Counted from the stretch's first letter, positions 23,957 to 35,600 are shown. The stretch: 64,000 nucleotides of DNA from Paragonimus skrjabini miyazakii (GCA_014338405.1 JTDE01000286.1:95266-159265), one strand, 5' to 3'. Translations and numbers: made by a program. The notes: generated from the letters alone by a model not told the origin.

Positions 23957-25630
23957 TCACTGTTCCAATTCGTGAGCTTGACTGATTGTGGGCCAGGGCA
24001 GATTAAGTGTCCGCACGAACTTCCTCTGAGCACAGAGGTCAGGGTTGCGTAATCGGATACTAATGGCCTCGGCAACTGTCAACATTCGGAATCTCACCAT
24101 CTTTGATCGATTCCTTGGCACTCGGTAAACAATTTGAAAAGCGTCTTTCTTACTAACAGAATGATTAGAGTCACTCAAATGAGCAACAATCGCACATGTA
24201 ATCGTTTTAACCACACCACTATTCAACCACGCAGGATGATGTTCACGCACTCTGTCAGACAATCGCCTTGTAGTACGACCAATGTATGATGCTCGACACG
24301 AGCAAACAAATGAGTACACACAACAGCTGGTTGTAGAACATGGAAGTTTGTCTTTGAGTTGTGACATGATAATGGGTGTTGAACGGAAACTCACGCACAA
24401 TTGAGCGGCAACGTAGGTTGTTTCGACTGACTTTTTGAGCTTCCTCGAGATGACTTCGGTCATGGGATCACCCTTGAAAGGAAGACTGATAAACGCAAGT
24501 TTCTTATTCGCAGAAGGTGATTTAAATTTCAACTCTACTGTCTGCATTGCCTTTTGAATGAAACGCATAGGGTAGCCATTTTGCAAGAACACTTCTTGTA
24601 GAAATTCTAGCTCACCTTGTAAAGTGTCAGGAGTGCAGATCTTTAACGCCCTACCCGTCAGACATCGTAAGAGGTTTCGCCTTTGATTTAGCGGAACGAA
24701 ACTGTAAAAATGAATGTATTGACCACTCCAAGTTTGTTTTCTGTACACATGTCGTTGGATTGAACCGTCTTCTCGTCTTACTATGCCAACATCCAAGAAA
24801 TTTATTTGACCATTCTTGTCTGACTCCTGGGTGAATTTAATACTGCTGTGGGCTGAGTTAAAAACTGCCATAACTCTGTTCATGTTGGAATTATCGTTCA
24901 CGACGCAAAAGATATCATCACCATAGCGTTCATAAAAGGCGAATTGTTGAATCACCGCGCTCAATTGGTCAGTCTCGAGTTTGCTCATGAAAACGTCAGC
25001 TAACAGGGGACCTAAAGGGGAGCCCATTGCCACCCCATCTCTCTGTCGGTAGATTGCATTGTTGAACAGAAACTGAACGTTACTCGTACAAAGCACCAGC
25101 TGTTCTCTCAGTTCATCTTTTGGGATGCCCACCTGTTTGTTATTGCACTCGATGTAACCGCACGAATAATCAATTGTCTGTTGTAGAGGTACGTTCGCAA
25201 ATAATGAGGCATCATCGAATGAGAACATTCTTTGATTGTTTACCTTCAGGTCTTGGACTGCGTCAGTGAAGTGAAACGTGTCTCGGAGACTGTGTTTTGC
25301 TAGCTCCAACCTGATAGGTTCAAGCAGACCGGCAGGCCATTTGGCTAGATCATGATAGGGAGAGTTGCACATATCTAAAATAGGTCTCAAAGGCAAGGTT
25401 GCTTTGTGCACTTTGGGCAGACCATATAACCTAGGGATTATTGTTCCGGAGGGGCGGACGCACTCGAAAGTAGCCGAATCAATTACCCCCTTTTGTTTCG
25501 TTCCACGCAACGTTTTAGATATCGCTCTTTCTATGGCTGGTGTTTTGTCTTTCTCCGTATTCATCTTCATGAATTTTGAGCTATCAGCTAGTATATCATT
25601 CATTTTGATATCGTAATCAATCCTGTTCAT
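23957..25630 (-). CDS. PLE reverse transcriptase / GIY-YIG endonuclease (557 codons)
   Basis: Residues 60-75 hold IPRLYGLPKVHK, typical of the PLE finger region. Motif A is at 136-148 (FSFDDASLFANVP), motif B at 199-208 (GVAMGSPLGP), motif C at 236-240 (YGDDI) and motif D at 276-281 (INFLDV). The GIY-YIG domain spans about 437-525: CCVYSFVCSCRASYIGRT, RVREH, and a likely catalytic glutamate in AEAISIR. It ends LNLPWPTISQ..LEQ. The enzyme copies element RNA at a nicked target, and the GIY-YIG domain supplies the nick. The first ATG used here (TAATG overlap with the upstream frame) is not the natural start: the preceding 91 codons (RPDKGTG motif) belong to the same protein but are out of frame. 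All polymerase aspartates are present. Confidence 0.92.
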   Translation of the reverse strand: MNRIDYDIKMNDILADSSKFMKMNTEKDKTPAIERAISKTLRGTKQKGVIDSATFECVRPSGTIIPRLYGLPKVHKATLPLRPILDMCNSPYHDLAKWPAGLLEPIRLELAKHSLRDTFHFTDAVQDLKVNNQRMFSFDDASLFANVPLQQTIDYSCGYIECNNKQVGIPKDELREQLVLCTSNVQFLFNNAIYRQRDGVAMGSPLGPLLADVFMSKLETDQLSAVIQQFAFYERYGDDIFCVVNDNSNMNRVMAVFNSAHSSIKFTQESDKNGQINFLDVGIVRREDGSIQRHVYRKQTWSGQYIHFYSFVPLNQRRNLLRCLTGRALKICTPDTLQGELEFLQEVFLQNGYPMRFIQKAMQTVELKFKSPSANKKLAFISLPFKGDPMTEVISRKLKKSVETTYVAAQLCVSFRSTPIIMSQLKDKLPCSTTSCCVYSFVCSCRASYIGRTTRRLSDRVREHHPAWLNSGVVKTITCAIVAHLSDSNHSVSKKDAFQIVYRVPRNRSKMVRFRMLTVAEAISIRLRNPDLCAQRKFVRTLNLPWPTISQAHELEQ

Positions 25631-25905
25631 TAAGACAACCCCGTTCCTTTATCCGGTCTGGAAAGCATTATATGCTCGTTCTTTTGTAAACACTTCAATG
25701 CTTCTAAGTGCTGCTTCGTCAGGAGCTGTTTTACTTGCGGTGTGTAGTTAAGGTACTGGTAGCAAGAGTTCACCAACGTAGATTTAAGTCTTTCTTCCTT
25801 TAAGGATGATGATGGAGTTAGGGCGGCTAACTGATCGTACAAATTTTCAAATTGAACTTCTAAATCAGGCTGGCTATTCTTACGGCGTGGACAACAAAAT
25901 TTAGG
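25630..25905 (-). pseudogene. N-terminal segment of the same PLE, separated by a frameshift
   Basis: The minus-strand frame is open from the junction at 25905 (PKFCCPRRKNSQPDLEVQFE..NLYDQLAAL) to a stop at 25632-25630. It includes SRPDKGTG, the conserved PLE block just before the reverse transcriptase. The reading then stops because of an apparent loss of one base at about 25636; the next frame overlaps in TAATG. The usual residues before P-K-F-C are missing, since the inverted copy begins there. Confidence 0.85.
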
Positions 25906-26548
25906 TCATTCAAAAGGCAATGCAGACAGTAGAGTTGAAATTTAAATCACCTTCTGCGAATAAGAAACTTGCGTTTATCAGTCTTCCTTTCAAGGGTGAT
26001 CCCATGACCGAAGTCATCTCGAGGAAGCTCAAAAAGTCAGTCGAAACAACCTACGTTGCCGCTCAATTGTGCGTGAGTTTCCGTTCAACACCCATTATCA
26101 TGTCACAACTCAAAGACAAACTTCCATGTTCTACAACCAGCTGTTGTGTGTACTCATTTGTTTGCTCGTGTCGAGCATCATACATTGGTCGTACTACAAG
26201 GCGATTGTCTGACAGAGTGCGTGAACATCATCCTGCGTGGTTGAATAGTGGTGTGGTTAAAACGATTACATGTGCGATTGTTGCTCATTTGAGTGACTCT
26301 AATCATTCTGTTAGTAAGAAAGACGCTTTTCAAATTGTTTACCGAGTGCCAAGGAATCGATCAAAGATGGTGAGATTCCGAATGTTGACAGTTGCCGAGG
26401 CCATTAGTATCCGATTACGCAACCCTGACCTCTGTGCTCAGAGGAAGTTCGTGCGGACACTTAATCTGCCCTGGCCCACAATCAGTCAAGCTCACGAATT
26501 GGAACAGTGATTGCGTAACTGATAACACACACCATATCCATAACCTCT
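25906..26548 (+). mobile_element. Inverted, 5'-truncated PLE copy
   Basis: The plus-strand copy holds only residues 362-557 of the neighbouring PLE (linker tail and GIY-YIG domain) plus 38 bp after the stop at 26510. It pairs with 24561-23919 at a constant coordinate sum of 50467, so there are no indels over 643 bp. The three long stretches I compared were identical, and the 196-residue translations are identical. It lacks all polymerase motifs. Head-to-head contact with the longer copy is immediate. Identity implies recent formation, or recent gene conversion between arms. Confidence 0.92.
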
Positions 26549-27064
26549 ATTTATATTCAATAACCATTTTCTTTCTGTTGTCAGGATCAAGGTTTCATAA
26601 GATGCCTAAACTAATACTGACAGCGATTTTTGAATAAAATCCCATAAATCAATATGGTGAACCACAACTCTATCCACGGATACTTTGGTTGGCAATTCGA
26701 ATGACCTGGAATAAAACAACTTGAAACCAGCAAGAAATTTCCATATGAAGACTGTACTGTTTTCGGCAAAGCTATGTACAGTTTCAAAGCGTTGAAACAG
26801 TAACAAACGCTATGCATACATGCAGTCTTGTTCAACTAGAGATTAGGTACGTGTTACACACGCAATCCGTTAAAACCTACTAACAAACCGAGCTCATATA
26901 TTCACACTTCAGTCAACCCGTGAAGGTCAAAACCAAGAGAAAAATCACATCGTTTTTCTCTAGGAGTAAGATAGAAACTATCATAGCTACCAGTTTATGG
27001 TGATTATTTTTACGAAATCCTGTGGTATATTTTCAGCGAAGTAGGTAATAATCAGTGATTTTGG
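26549..27064. other. Flank of the PLE pair; no feature
   Basis: The sequence after 'taacctct' has no counterpart beside the other arm, so the inverted repeat ends here. The overlapping minus-strand frames at 26606-26835 are unrecognised. Confidence 0.4.
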
Positions 27065-27220
27065 GGTTATTGACGTGGTTCTTAACATGGTCGCCTCATG
27101 GGAACGTAGAGCAGGTGACACGGATTCGAACTGCTAAAAAGTGAACCTTAAATCAAATGATACTTTTCAAAACGGGCCGACTGAGAATTTCTGTCTGACA
27201 GTAAACGTGGCGACTGTTCT
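27065..27220 (+). repeat. Decayed SINE-1 copy
   Basis: Shows 'tgacgtggttcttaacatgg', 'cgcctcatg', a B-box-like 'cacggattcgaactgc', then 'atacttttcaaaacgggccg' and 'actgagaatttctgtctg'. This is the SINE-1 head and body order, with many substitutions. Confidence 0.5.
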
Positions 27221-27465
27221 CAGTGGCATTCAGTTAATGCTAGCCAAATCTCCGGCTATTCAACAGCACTCGTTAGAGTGCATAGGAAAGTTGCAGAATC
27301 CTGATGTTAACTTAAATGCGAGGCCTAATGGTTCAGTTTTAGATTGAAATTGAAAGAACAATTAATGTAACTTCTCTCGAGGTGGCAGGGTAACGTGAAA
27401 ATTACCCATAAGCAAATGCAACTGACAACTTAGCTATCGTAATTTTGTCATGCCTACTGTAAAGC

Positions 27466-27612
27466 GAATGTCACGGTGGTCAGCACAGTTGTCTCATGAT
27501 CCCAAGCGCTAGAGTTCAAATTCCAACATAATAAAGACATGCTGTATGGGAAACCTCTATCAAGGTCAAAGCTTGTGCCTAGAAGCTCTCTTCAAAATGA
27601 ACCTGATGAAAT
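27466..27612 (+). repeat. Decayed SINE-1 copy
   Basis: A-box-like 'gtcacggtggtcagcacagt', 'tgtctcatga', B-box-like 'agagttcaaattcc', then 'gcctagaagctctcttcaaa' matching the SINE-1 body. It follows the copy at 27065 by 250 bp in the same direction. Confidence 0.5.
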
Positions 27613-28122
27613 TGCGACCGCGAATGAGTTAAGCATGCGTGAGTGGCGGTAAGTTTGGGTGAAACGTGGAGAGTAATAATGAAGAATAGTTTCATTTCAT
27701 ACTACGTCTTATATTTTCAAGTTGTGTAGCAATCCCAGTTGACTGATTCTATACGGCAGAGGATGTAAATAGTGGACGATGCATTTTTTTCTTGATAACG
27801 CCTGGCATTGACATTGAGCTGAGAAAATTCCATTAGTAGCTTCTGATTACTTTGAGAATGTACGCATGATGGGTAAGAAATATCACAACTTGTGTAAAGT
27901 AGGAAACATATAAAAGGATTCGCTTTTTCTGTTTTCAACAACCTTGTCTTCTTTGTGGGTCCTCAGTCTAGGGCGTTTTTTTGCTGGAAGAAACGTTAAG
28001 CCTAACCGACTCACATTTAGTGTCTCCAAATATATCCAACCTACGTTTGCCGGTTTGATAATTCACTTTTTTCATACATCACTATTTCACATCTTAATTG
28101 CTAATCAAACGCATCCAGACCT

Positions 28123-28139
28123 ACACACACACACACACA
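28123..28139 (+). repeat. (AC)n microsatellite
   Basis: A short run of alternating A and C, followed by 'aagcacacatt'. Ordinary simple repeat. Confidence 0.9.
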
Positions 28140-28326
28140 AGCACACATTAACTCTCTATACTTATTCGCACCTGGGGATCTTCATGCGGTGACCTCTGGT
28201 GAGCCGTGGACCCTTACATCTTACTGGTAGCTTGCCTACACACCGCAGGAGAAACACACAAACATGTTCCAGTTGATGACTGCCTAATTTGAAGCCTGTA
28301 CATTGTAAATTTTCTGATTTAAGTCA

Positions 28327-28360
28327 CTTGATAAAGGCTCTTCGAGAGGTTCGAAACGTT
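28327..28360 (+). other. Degenerate hammerhead-like / PLE 3'-type motif
   Basis: The sequence runs 'cttgataaaggctcttcg', then 'agaggttcgaaacgtt'. It has a small hairpin (CTCT/AGAG) between a 'tgataaa' resembling CTGATGA and a 'cGAAAC' box. Hammerhead motifs are known from PLEs. The first box carries an extra T and an A in place of the conserved G, so activity is not expected. No PLE coding sequence was recognised immediately upstream. Confidence 0.3.
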
Positions 28361-28835
28361 GCGAAACCTGTAACTCTTTTGGTTTTTAACTAGTTGTGGC
28401 TTAACCAAGGAATTACTTAACAATGAACATTAGCACAACGCACAATATTTTGTCCCATATCCGTTCCGTTTATGGTTCGGAAGTATTAAAACAATTTATT
28501 GGTTGAATTCGCCAGTGTCTAACTAACAAAAGAGATGTATTTTCCTGAAGGAGGTCGGTAAATTAAGGATACATTTTTGGTTCTAACCTATAATTGATTC
28601 ATTTGCTAACTTGATGAAAACTCGGGAACCAAACAGTTTATGACGGACTTGATCCGAGTGATAAAGGGCATAGGAGTACCATATGTGTAGGTAGTCAGTG
28701 AAATCATTTCACCAATGTAAGTCACCTTTAAATAAAATAGATCCATAAATACAAACACAACCACAGGGTTTCTGATTTTCAGTAGCATGGGATATCACTT
28801 ATGCGGCGTTAAGCAACTCCCGACACTGTTTTAGA

Positions 28836-29040
28836 AGGGACCCGACTGCAAAAGTCTGGACTTTGGTTTTACTCGAACTAACGACAAAAACAATATGCCT
28901 AAACGCGGCAACCCTTCTACAAACTGAGCTGTGAAACCACACCGGAAGGTCACAGCTTTCACAACTGGGTTCGGTTGATCCCACAACCCACCCTGCCTTA
29001 TGAATCCCATCAAAGTATCCATTGAATGGACTATCCAACC
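28836..29040 (-). repeat. Decayed SINE-2 copy (tRNA-like head)
   Basis: Its reverse complement follows the copies at 49222-49445 and 49522-49745 block by block: a '..cagctcagtttgtagaag' A-box region, 'gttgccgcgtttaggcat', a B-box-like 'gttagttcgagtaaaacc', then '..agtccagacttttgcagt'. Two short overlapping frames over it are spurious. It is 450 bp from the first Ig exon. Confidence 0.65.
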
Positions 29041-29490
29041 GGGACTTTTTATTCAGAACACATACAAGACCTAAGCATGTTTCTGTCATTGGTTCGAATG
29101 CAACCGAATTCCAAATATTTCGCTCTTAAATCTTTTCTAAATTTTCCTACCCAAAGTATGATTTATCTAAAAAAAATTTGTCTGGGTTACTTGTGTAACA
29201 TGCTTATTAGTCGAAATGATAACTTAGAAGTGATCCACTTATTGCCAATCAGACGTGATACTTTGGAACAGACAAATACTCAGCAATTTACAGCCTCCTC
29301 TTAAAACATATATCCTATCGTACAATATTTGAACACAATTTCACAATAACGTTGTTTAAATGACCAGTTGAAAAACGGAATTATAAGGGTAAAAATTATC
29401 ATTACGGTGGTTTTTAATGCAAACGTTTGACTTTTGGGGTGGTGGGTGTAGACTGCATTGTACGGCTGTGAGTCTGTACACTGGACTTAC

Positions 29491-29618
29491 AGCGGCGGTC
29501 AGCCTCAGTTCGATGCGGCACGGTAGTTCCACGCGCGATCCGTTTACGACATCATACGTTTCCAGTTGACTTGCGAACAGACGAACAGGTGTCAACGTCT
29601 GATAGTTTTGGTCCGTTG
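29491..29618 (-). CDS. Ig-superfamily adhesion protein, first half of Ig domain 1
   Basis: A 128-nt minus-strand exon. The acceptor tract is 'tttgtttggtttgtttgtag' (AG at 29620-29619) and the donor is a perfect GTAAGT (29490-29485). After two bases completing a codon, the frame gives TDQNYQTLTPVRLFASQLE, then VVNGSRVELPCRI. This is the A and B strands of a V-type Ig domain, with G-S-x-V-x-L-P-C. It leaves in phase 0 with LRLTAA and joins directly to EFTNVSWLK of the exon at 16872. That puts 15 residues between cysteine and tryptophan, a normal Ig spacing. It enters in phase 1, so an upstream exon with the signal peptide is required. It was not securely found. Confidence 0.85.
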
Positions 29619-32600
29619 CTACAAACAAACCAAACAAACATTGTATTAGTTTGCATTTCAACCTACCCTTGATCTGGAATGGATGACAATCAGAAACTAG
29701 AATGATACACTGTAGGTGTGTATGCAGCCGTCGGATGAGACCAAAACGGCTACTGTTTCATTGGCCAGAAATCAGTGGTTTAAATCTGTAGATGTTTGCA
29801 AACCACATACTATTAGGACTGTCCAGCAACGTTGTGCGTACACATTTTACTTGTGAATATTGTATAAACAGATGACAACAATAAATCGGATGAAACCACA
29901 CCAACTACAGAATAACTGTGTGTATATGGTATCCGTGTATTATCCTAAACCATAGGTGGTGTGATTGTAATAAACTGTGATTGAGTCTGTACTGGTATAT
30001 TGAAACTTCCAAGCACGAATTCGGTACTGCCTATTTTTTAAAGTTTCATGTCATTGAACTAGTATGGGGGTTAGTATTAGAAGTGTATTTGTTGTATTGT
30101 GCAAGGTCATTGACTCACTGTGTACAAACTGTTGATTAAATACATCAGTGCAGACGAGTGATCTAACACTGAGCCCTCCAATATAATCCATGAGTCTATT
30201 CTCATCAACCATTATATGTTAGAACAGTTGTTTGGAGGCTGTTCGGTCAAACTAGGAATGCTTCCCTTCGGCCCCTGAAGGCTGATCGATTGCAGCTAGT
30301 GCAAAACGGCATTGCGACAGATAACGTAAGTAATTTCCATATCTTCTCGCAACTTCGGTGATAATGATCTCTGGATTTTTCGAGTAAGTGCCTGGACCGC
30401 CATTTTGTGCTAATCTGACGGTCTGAAAACTATGCGTAGGTTTTGGTTTTCTGGTGTACGTGGTGTTGAAGAGTCCTAGAACACTTGTAGCATCTGCCTA
30501 TCACTTCGCTTACGGTTAGTGATACTAAGTACTAATGTTGTGAGCCAAGAACACGGAAGGCACAAAGGTTATTTATTCAGGAAACCAACAAACAGGTTAT
30601 ACGTTAGAACAATACGTTAAAACAACAAAAAATACTCATCTGTGTACGGTACTGGTTTCAGAACGCCATGGTTATCACAGACGCCAATGCGCAGTTCATG
30701 CATATACCGAGAAACATTTCATACCATGGTGCACTTCAATGTTTCTACTTGTATTTTTCACGCGGCTACTTCAATGTCAAAATCCGTGCTCTTGCCTCAC
30801 TACTGAACCGCAGCTGCGTGAGTAGTGTAGTGCAATCGCTCGTCCTCACTACACTAGGCCAACAGTTGATTAATCCTCCTTAATCTACAAAGTAATTATC
30901 AATCCACGGTTTGTAGAAACTGTGAAAAAAAGCAATTTGTTTTTCCGGATCCGCCTCACTCAAAATATAAATCGCAAAACAGGTAATATTTTGTATGGTG
31001 AACACCAGCTACAACGGACACTCGAACACTGCTGCATTATTTGTCACGGCATTGTAATCTATGGACACCATAGTTTGGTTATTATCGTAGTTTTACCAAT
31101 GGTCACCGGTTATGGTCAGGAAAGTACATGCGCCGCTAGAGATTGCGACCCGAACACGATCGATAGCGGTTATCAGTATGACAACCGTTCCTCACTGACA
31201 ATAGTGCCCACAATATCAACGGGACCCTAGTACAAGAAAAGATGTGGCATTTTGAAGGATCTTTTCAGGCCAATTGCCCCTGACCATTTTTATCCAGGTG
31301 TGTAGCTGCGGGAGTGAATTTCAGTATATCAAACAACTATGATGGACTAATGTTGATCAGCGCCATTGAGAGAAGCAATACCAGTGTTGAAAATAAGTCC
31401 GCGTTCATTCGGTGGTCCACATTGTGTCAATAAGACTGACCGAATTAAACAATCAAAAAGATGGCTCAACACAAGTGGGAGTGTTTCTGCGGTCGTTACG
31501 GCTAACTAGAAATGTACACAGAAGCTCGAATATCCTTCCGTCACAAGGCAACCACTGGAGCTACTGAAAAGCAGTTGGAGGATGTCTTCCAACATACTTA
31601 GCAGATGGGATAAACTTGATGATGACTGGTGACCGGACGTCAACAGCAAGCATATATTCGTGTTCAAGGTGTCGTCATATATTAATTCCGTCAAATGGGA
31701 CTCTCTTTACACGATTACGTCACGTTTCAACTTATACAGTTATCTAACGACATGACGAAGAACTTCAGTGGCAAAGTATTGGCTTCGTTTCTGCCTCACT
31801 GTGGTGCAACTGGGGACACTATGGGTCCGAGTAATTGTGCAGCCCTAAATAAATTAGTTTTCCCGATCTGTATGTGAGCTTACGTTTGGATGTGCGCCGG
31901 AGAATAACTGCTGACGAAATACTGCACACAAAAACCGAAATAACTTTATTAGGGAAAGTGTGTAATATTGGAAAAGGCAAAGGGAATGATTCTTAGCCTC
32001 ACAACAGACAGAACACACTAGACGGTGTGCAGAGAATGCATGGTCACCGGTGTGGCCTTGAAAAGTATGCGTGATAATGAGGCTTCGATATGTTGAAACA
32101 TTTACAAACCACAACATTATTACATATTTCTGACTGCCAACTATGAAAAATTCCTTGGGAATAACCTACGTTTGATTGACTGTATGTGTTAACTGTGCAT
32201 ATTGAGGACGTTCGTTTGGCCCATGGATTCATGATATTAACGTACCTAAGGCACAAATATACTGCACGTGGAAAATATCCAGGATACCATCAGTACAGTA
32301 CTCTTGGAGAGAAACTTTTGCAGGCAGCGTTAATGTCTACTTTCAAACTACCATACATTCTGAAGAAGAGCAAACATTTCGTCTCGTTGGACCTGATTTG
32401 TTTGAGTGTGAATAAAACAGCCTCACTGTACAGGAACTGTCAAAATAAACATGTTCTCATTAGTATTGCTGGAGTATTGTCAAGTTTGCTGTCAGTGATT
32501 TAACGTACTATCGGCATCCCAGAAGGTAGCATGCTTGGTTGAAGGCACAGTTCGAGAGAGACAAAATCACTATTTACAGTATGTTAAGATAAAATATAGC

Positions 32601-35600
32601 AAACCGAACACGGTAATAGATTTCATACCATTGAACACTTATATAGTGAAGTTGGAAAGTTGATTTTTCGCAGTTTCGTATCCGTTATTCAAGTATATGA
32701 ACTGTTACTCCAAAACTGTGTGATTATCTGCCAGTTTAAGTAACGTTGGGTTGCTCAGGGTTAAACGGAAACCAAATAACGGTTAGTTGGACTTCGGATC
32801 ACTTGACTCGATCAGACGAATAAGTTTCATTTAGGTTCATGCATCTATTTTACGGTGTATTGTTTTAGGTACTACCGTCAGTGTGTAAATCAACAGACTG
32901 AGGCCTGGTCGGACTGCTGCACTGTTTCTTTATGATGGAATAAGTTCATTCCAATTCACGGACATTGATTAGTTCACGGTTGTGCTAACTCTGTCAATAC
33001 ACTGGATGTCTTGTATGCATATTGTTAGAATGTCACTTGGACCAGAGTGCTTTCTCATGCCTTCATCTTACTGATGAATGGTCTGTAGCTGGTAATCGGG
33101 GACAAGTGATCATACATCACTGTCTTTAGTTATAACATCTCGGTTATATCATAAACTCCTTCTGGTGCAACTTGACGACAACTGGAAGTAATCGACCTCC
33201 TACACGTTACAGGACCATTGGTCTGTTCTCCCGAAGAATTTCACCATAAGTTCCGAAAATCTTTGACCGAAAAGTATAATATTATAAACCCTATGAATAC
33301 CAATGAACGGTAAGTAAATATTCTGCAGTTGCTTTGGTCTCAACCCTGAAATATTTAGAAGGCGTTGCCATAGAAAGTTTCCTTTCATACTTGAAACAAT
33401 TGTGGCGGTTTTTTAAATTGTAAGATTAACATATTTTAACGGAAAGGCTAATTTCCACTGATTCACTGTCACGCTGAACGTGTTGATTCTGTATTATAGT
33501 CTTGATGGAATGGCCCTGTTATATCATGGCTAGATGAAAAAGTGGGCCAGTTTTGATTTACGCTCACCACTAATTATGACCATGTATATGGCGCTTCGGA
33601 AAAACATTTGATGAAACTGGTTTAATGGACGCTCCGTGAATAAAACGGAGATTTGGCTAATTCTGAGTAAGTATGGTCTTTAAAAGCCCGATATGGGATG
33701 GGCCAATTTCTTATCTGCCCGTTGAAATTTCTCTCCTATCACATGAACTGTGTTCTCAACTCTGCTTTGCAAGCCGGTCACTGTTGAACTTCCAACAAGA
33801 CATTTTCTGCAACTCATTCCCTTCAGCTTATTCCTCAACTTTAGAAAAAACGTTCCATGTTGAGGTCATTAACTCACCTTCCATTTACTCAATAGCACTT
33901 ACGACTCGGTCGTGTTTCCGTTTAAATGTTCATTACTGACAGTTCACGATCACATTTTATTATTATTGGTGTGTTATAGAACATTCATTTGCAGTGAAGT
34001 AGTCGTTATAATGAAATCCTATGATTTGACGGGTTAATTGTGACCCCACGCAGCTTCACATCCATTTTAATTTGAGTTAAACTCATTACTGTAATGTTGA
34101 ATTCATTTTGCTTTTATCTACTGAGAAGTGCCATCATAAATTTAGCACCTGAATCGTACTTATTCCTAATTTTGCTTATATGGATAGTGTTTGTTACCTC
34201 TCATTAAAAGACATGGTGACGTGTAGAAATTGTTCAGGGGACACAAGTCATCTTCGTTCAACACAGCGCCTCCCAACTGAGGTGAAATGGAGCCATTAAT
34301 AATATACATACAATAAGTCTGATACAGCTGTATTTAAACCTCAGTTTATGATTCGCAACTCCGATTGGATTGCGTATGCGTGCATTAATTGCAAGTGAAC
34401 AGACCTACCCTCTTTATTTCACCCACACGAGTTTAGTGACGTTGTTTGAGTGACGAAAGTGATTTTCTAGCTACGACCTATGTGCCTATTCTGAGCGGTG
34501 CTACCCGCTAACAACCTGGGATGAACACAACCTTAGGACCGGCTTAGTCCGAGTAGAGTCATTAATGCGGCAATTAGTGGAACTGTCCTGTTGCTAGTAC
34601 ATGAAGACAGATACCAACAGAAATGTTGTCTGAAAAACTATTTTATTAGAGGTATTCTGCAGTACATTTATCGGCTTATATAGACAGAACATTGATAGTC
34701 TGTTGTATGACAATCTTGTAGGTCATACAGTTTTCATGCAATACCAGTAATGAAGTAGCTGTTGTCGATACGTTTTTTAATTTTCTCCCATGGTAACTGT
34801 TAGATACGATAGAAAGCCGGCCTTATAGGCTAGTCATTTGTTTTTGCAGAAAGTACCGTATATGTATTTTAACTCAACAGTAATCACGAAATCTTTTTTA
34901 TTGAATGGTAACAGAGAGAAAGTTATTTCACACTAATCTACGTTACTCAATATAAACCAATGCAGTTCCTTCCCTAGAAGTGGACAATCAGACAAACCAC
35001 CGAAACGATCCTTTTATGCTCGTATGGTAACCAGACATTATTCACTACTTTGGTGAAAGAAGTTCCACTTAGATTGCTTACGTCATTGGGAGATATTCTT
35101 CAAAACAACAATGTGGTTTATTGGCGAATGGTAAATACAGGCTTGTTCTTTAAAAGAAAACTTTGAGAAGTGATCGATCAACTGCTTTCCTGCAAATTAC
35201 AAGTTAAAATGCAAAAATACCAACTGTCACCACATTAAGTTACTGGTTTATATCAGTTTGCGATTCAGAATTCCCAAAGAGCTGGAATTATCAATTAATT
35301 GAACGCGTGTATTACGGACATGTTAAAACTTGACAATGTTACTATCCAGACCACTGGATCACATTATAATATTATGGTGTACGAAACAAAATTAGACATA
35401 TCGCACTTTAGACTACTTTAAGGCTACATCTCTCGGTTACTCCAAAATGCCACACAAAATAATATCCCATTATCTGAAATTCCCAGGGGCTGCCCAGTTA
35501 GTCAGGATGTGGACCTCCATACCTATGTAATTTACATACAAAATATCTCCTGATTATTCCAAGAAGTCTCCGTATATAATCATGCTAACGCAGTTGTCTT

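Larger units (their letters stand above)
23919..25905 (-). mobile_element. Penelope-like retroelement, nearly complete copy
   Basis: A PLE read on the minus strand. It carries an N-terminal segment (25905-25633), reverse transcriptase and GIY-YIG endonuclease. It is 5'-truncated exactly where it meets the inverted copy at 25906, with no spacer. It has the same orientation as the host Ig gene and lies in its 12.6-kb intron. PLEs encode a telomerase-related reverse transcriptase. They are known to occur with partial copies in tandem or inverted arrangement, which this pair illustrates. One apparent single-base loss at about 25636 separates the N-terminal segment from the main frame; otherwise the coding region is intact, so it is young. 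Confidence 0.92.

Noticed and set aside
25365..25616. 83-codon plus-strand open frame
   Set aside because: It is the antisense shadow of the PLE reverse transcriptase.
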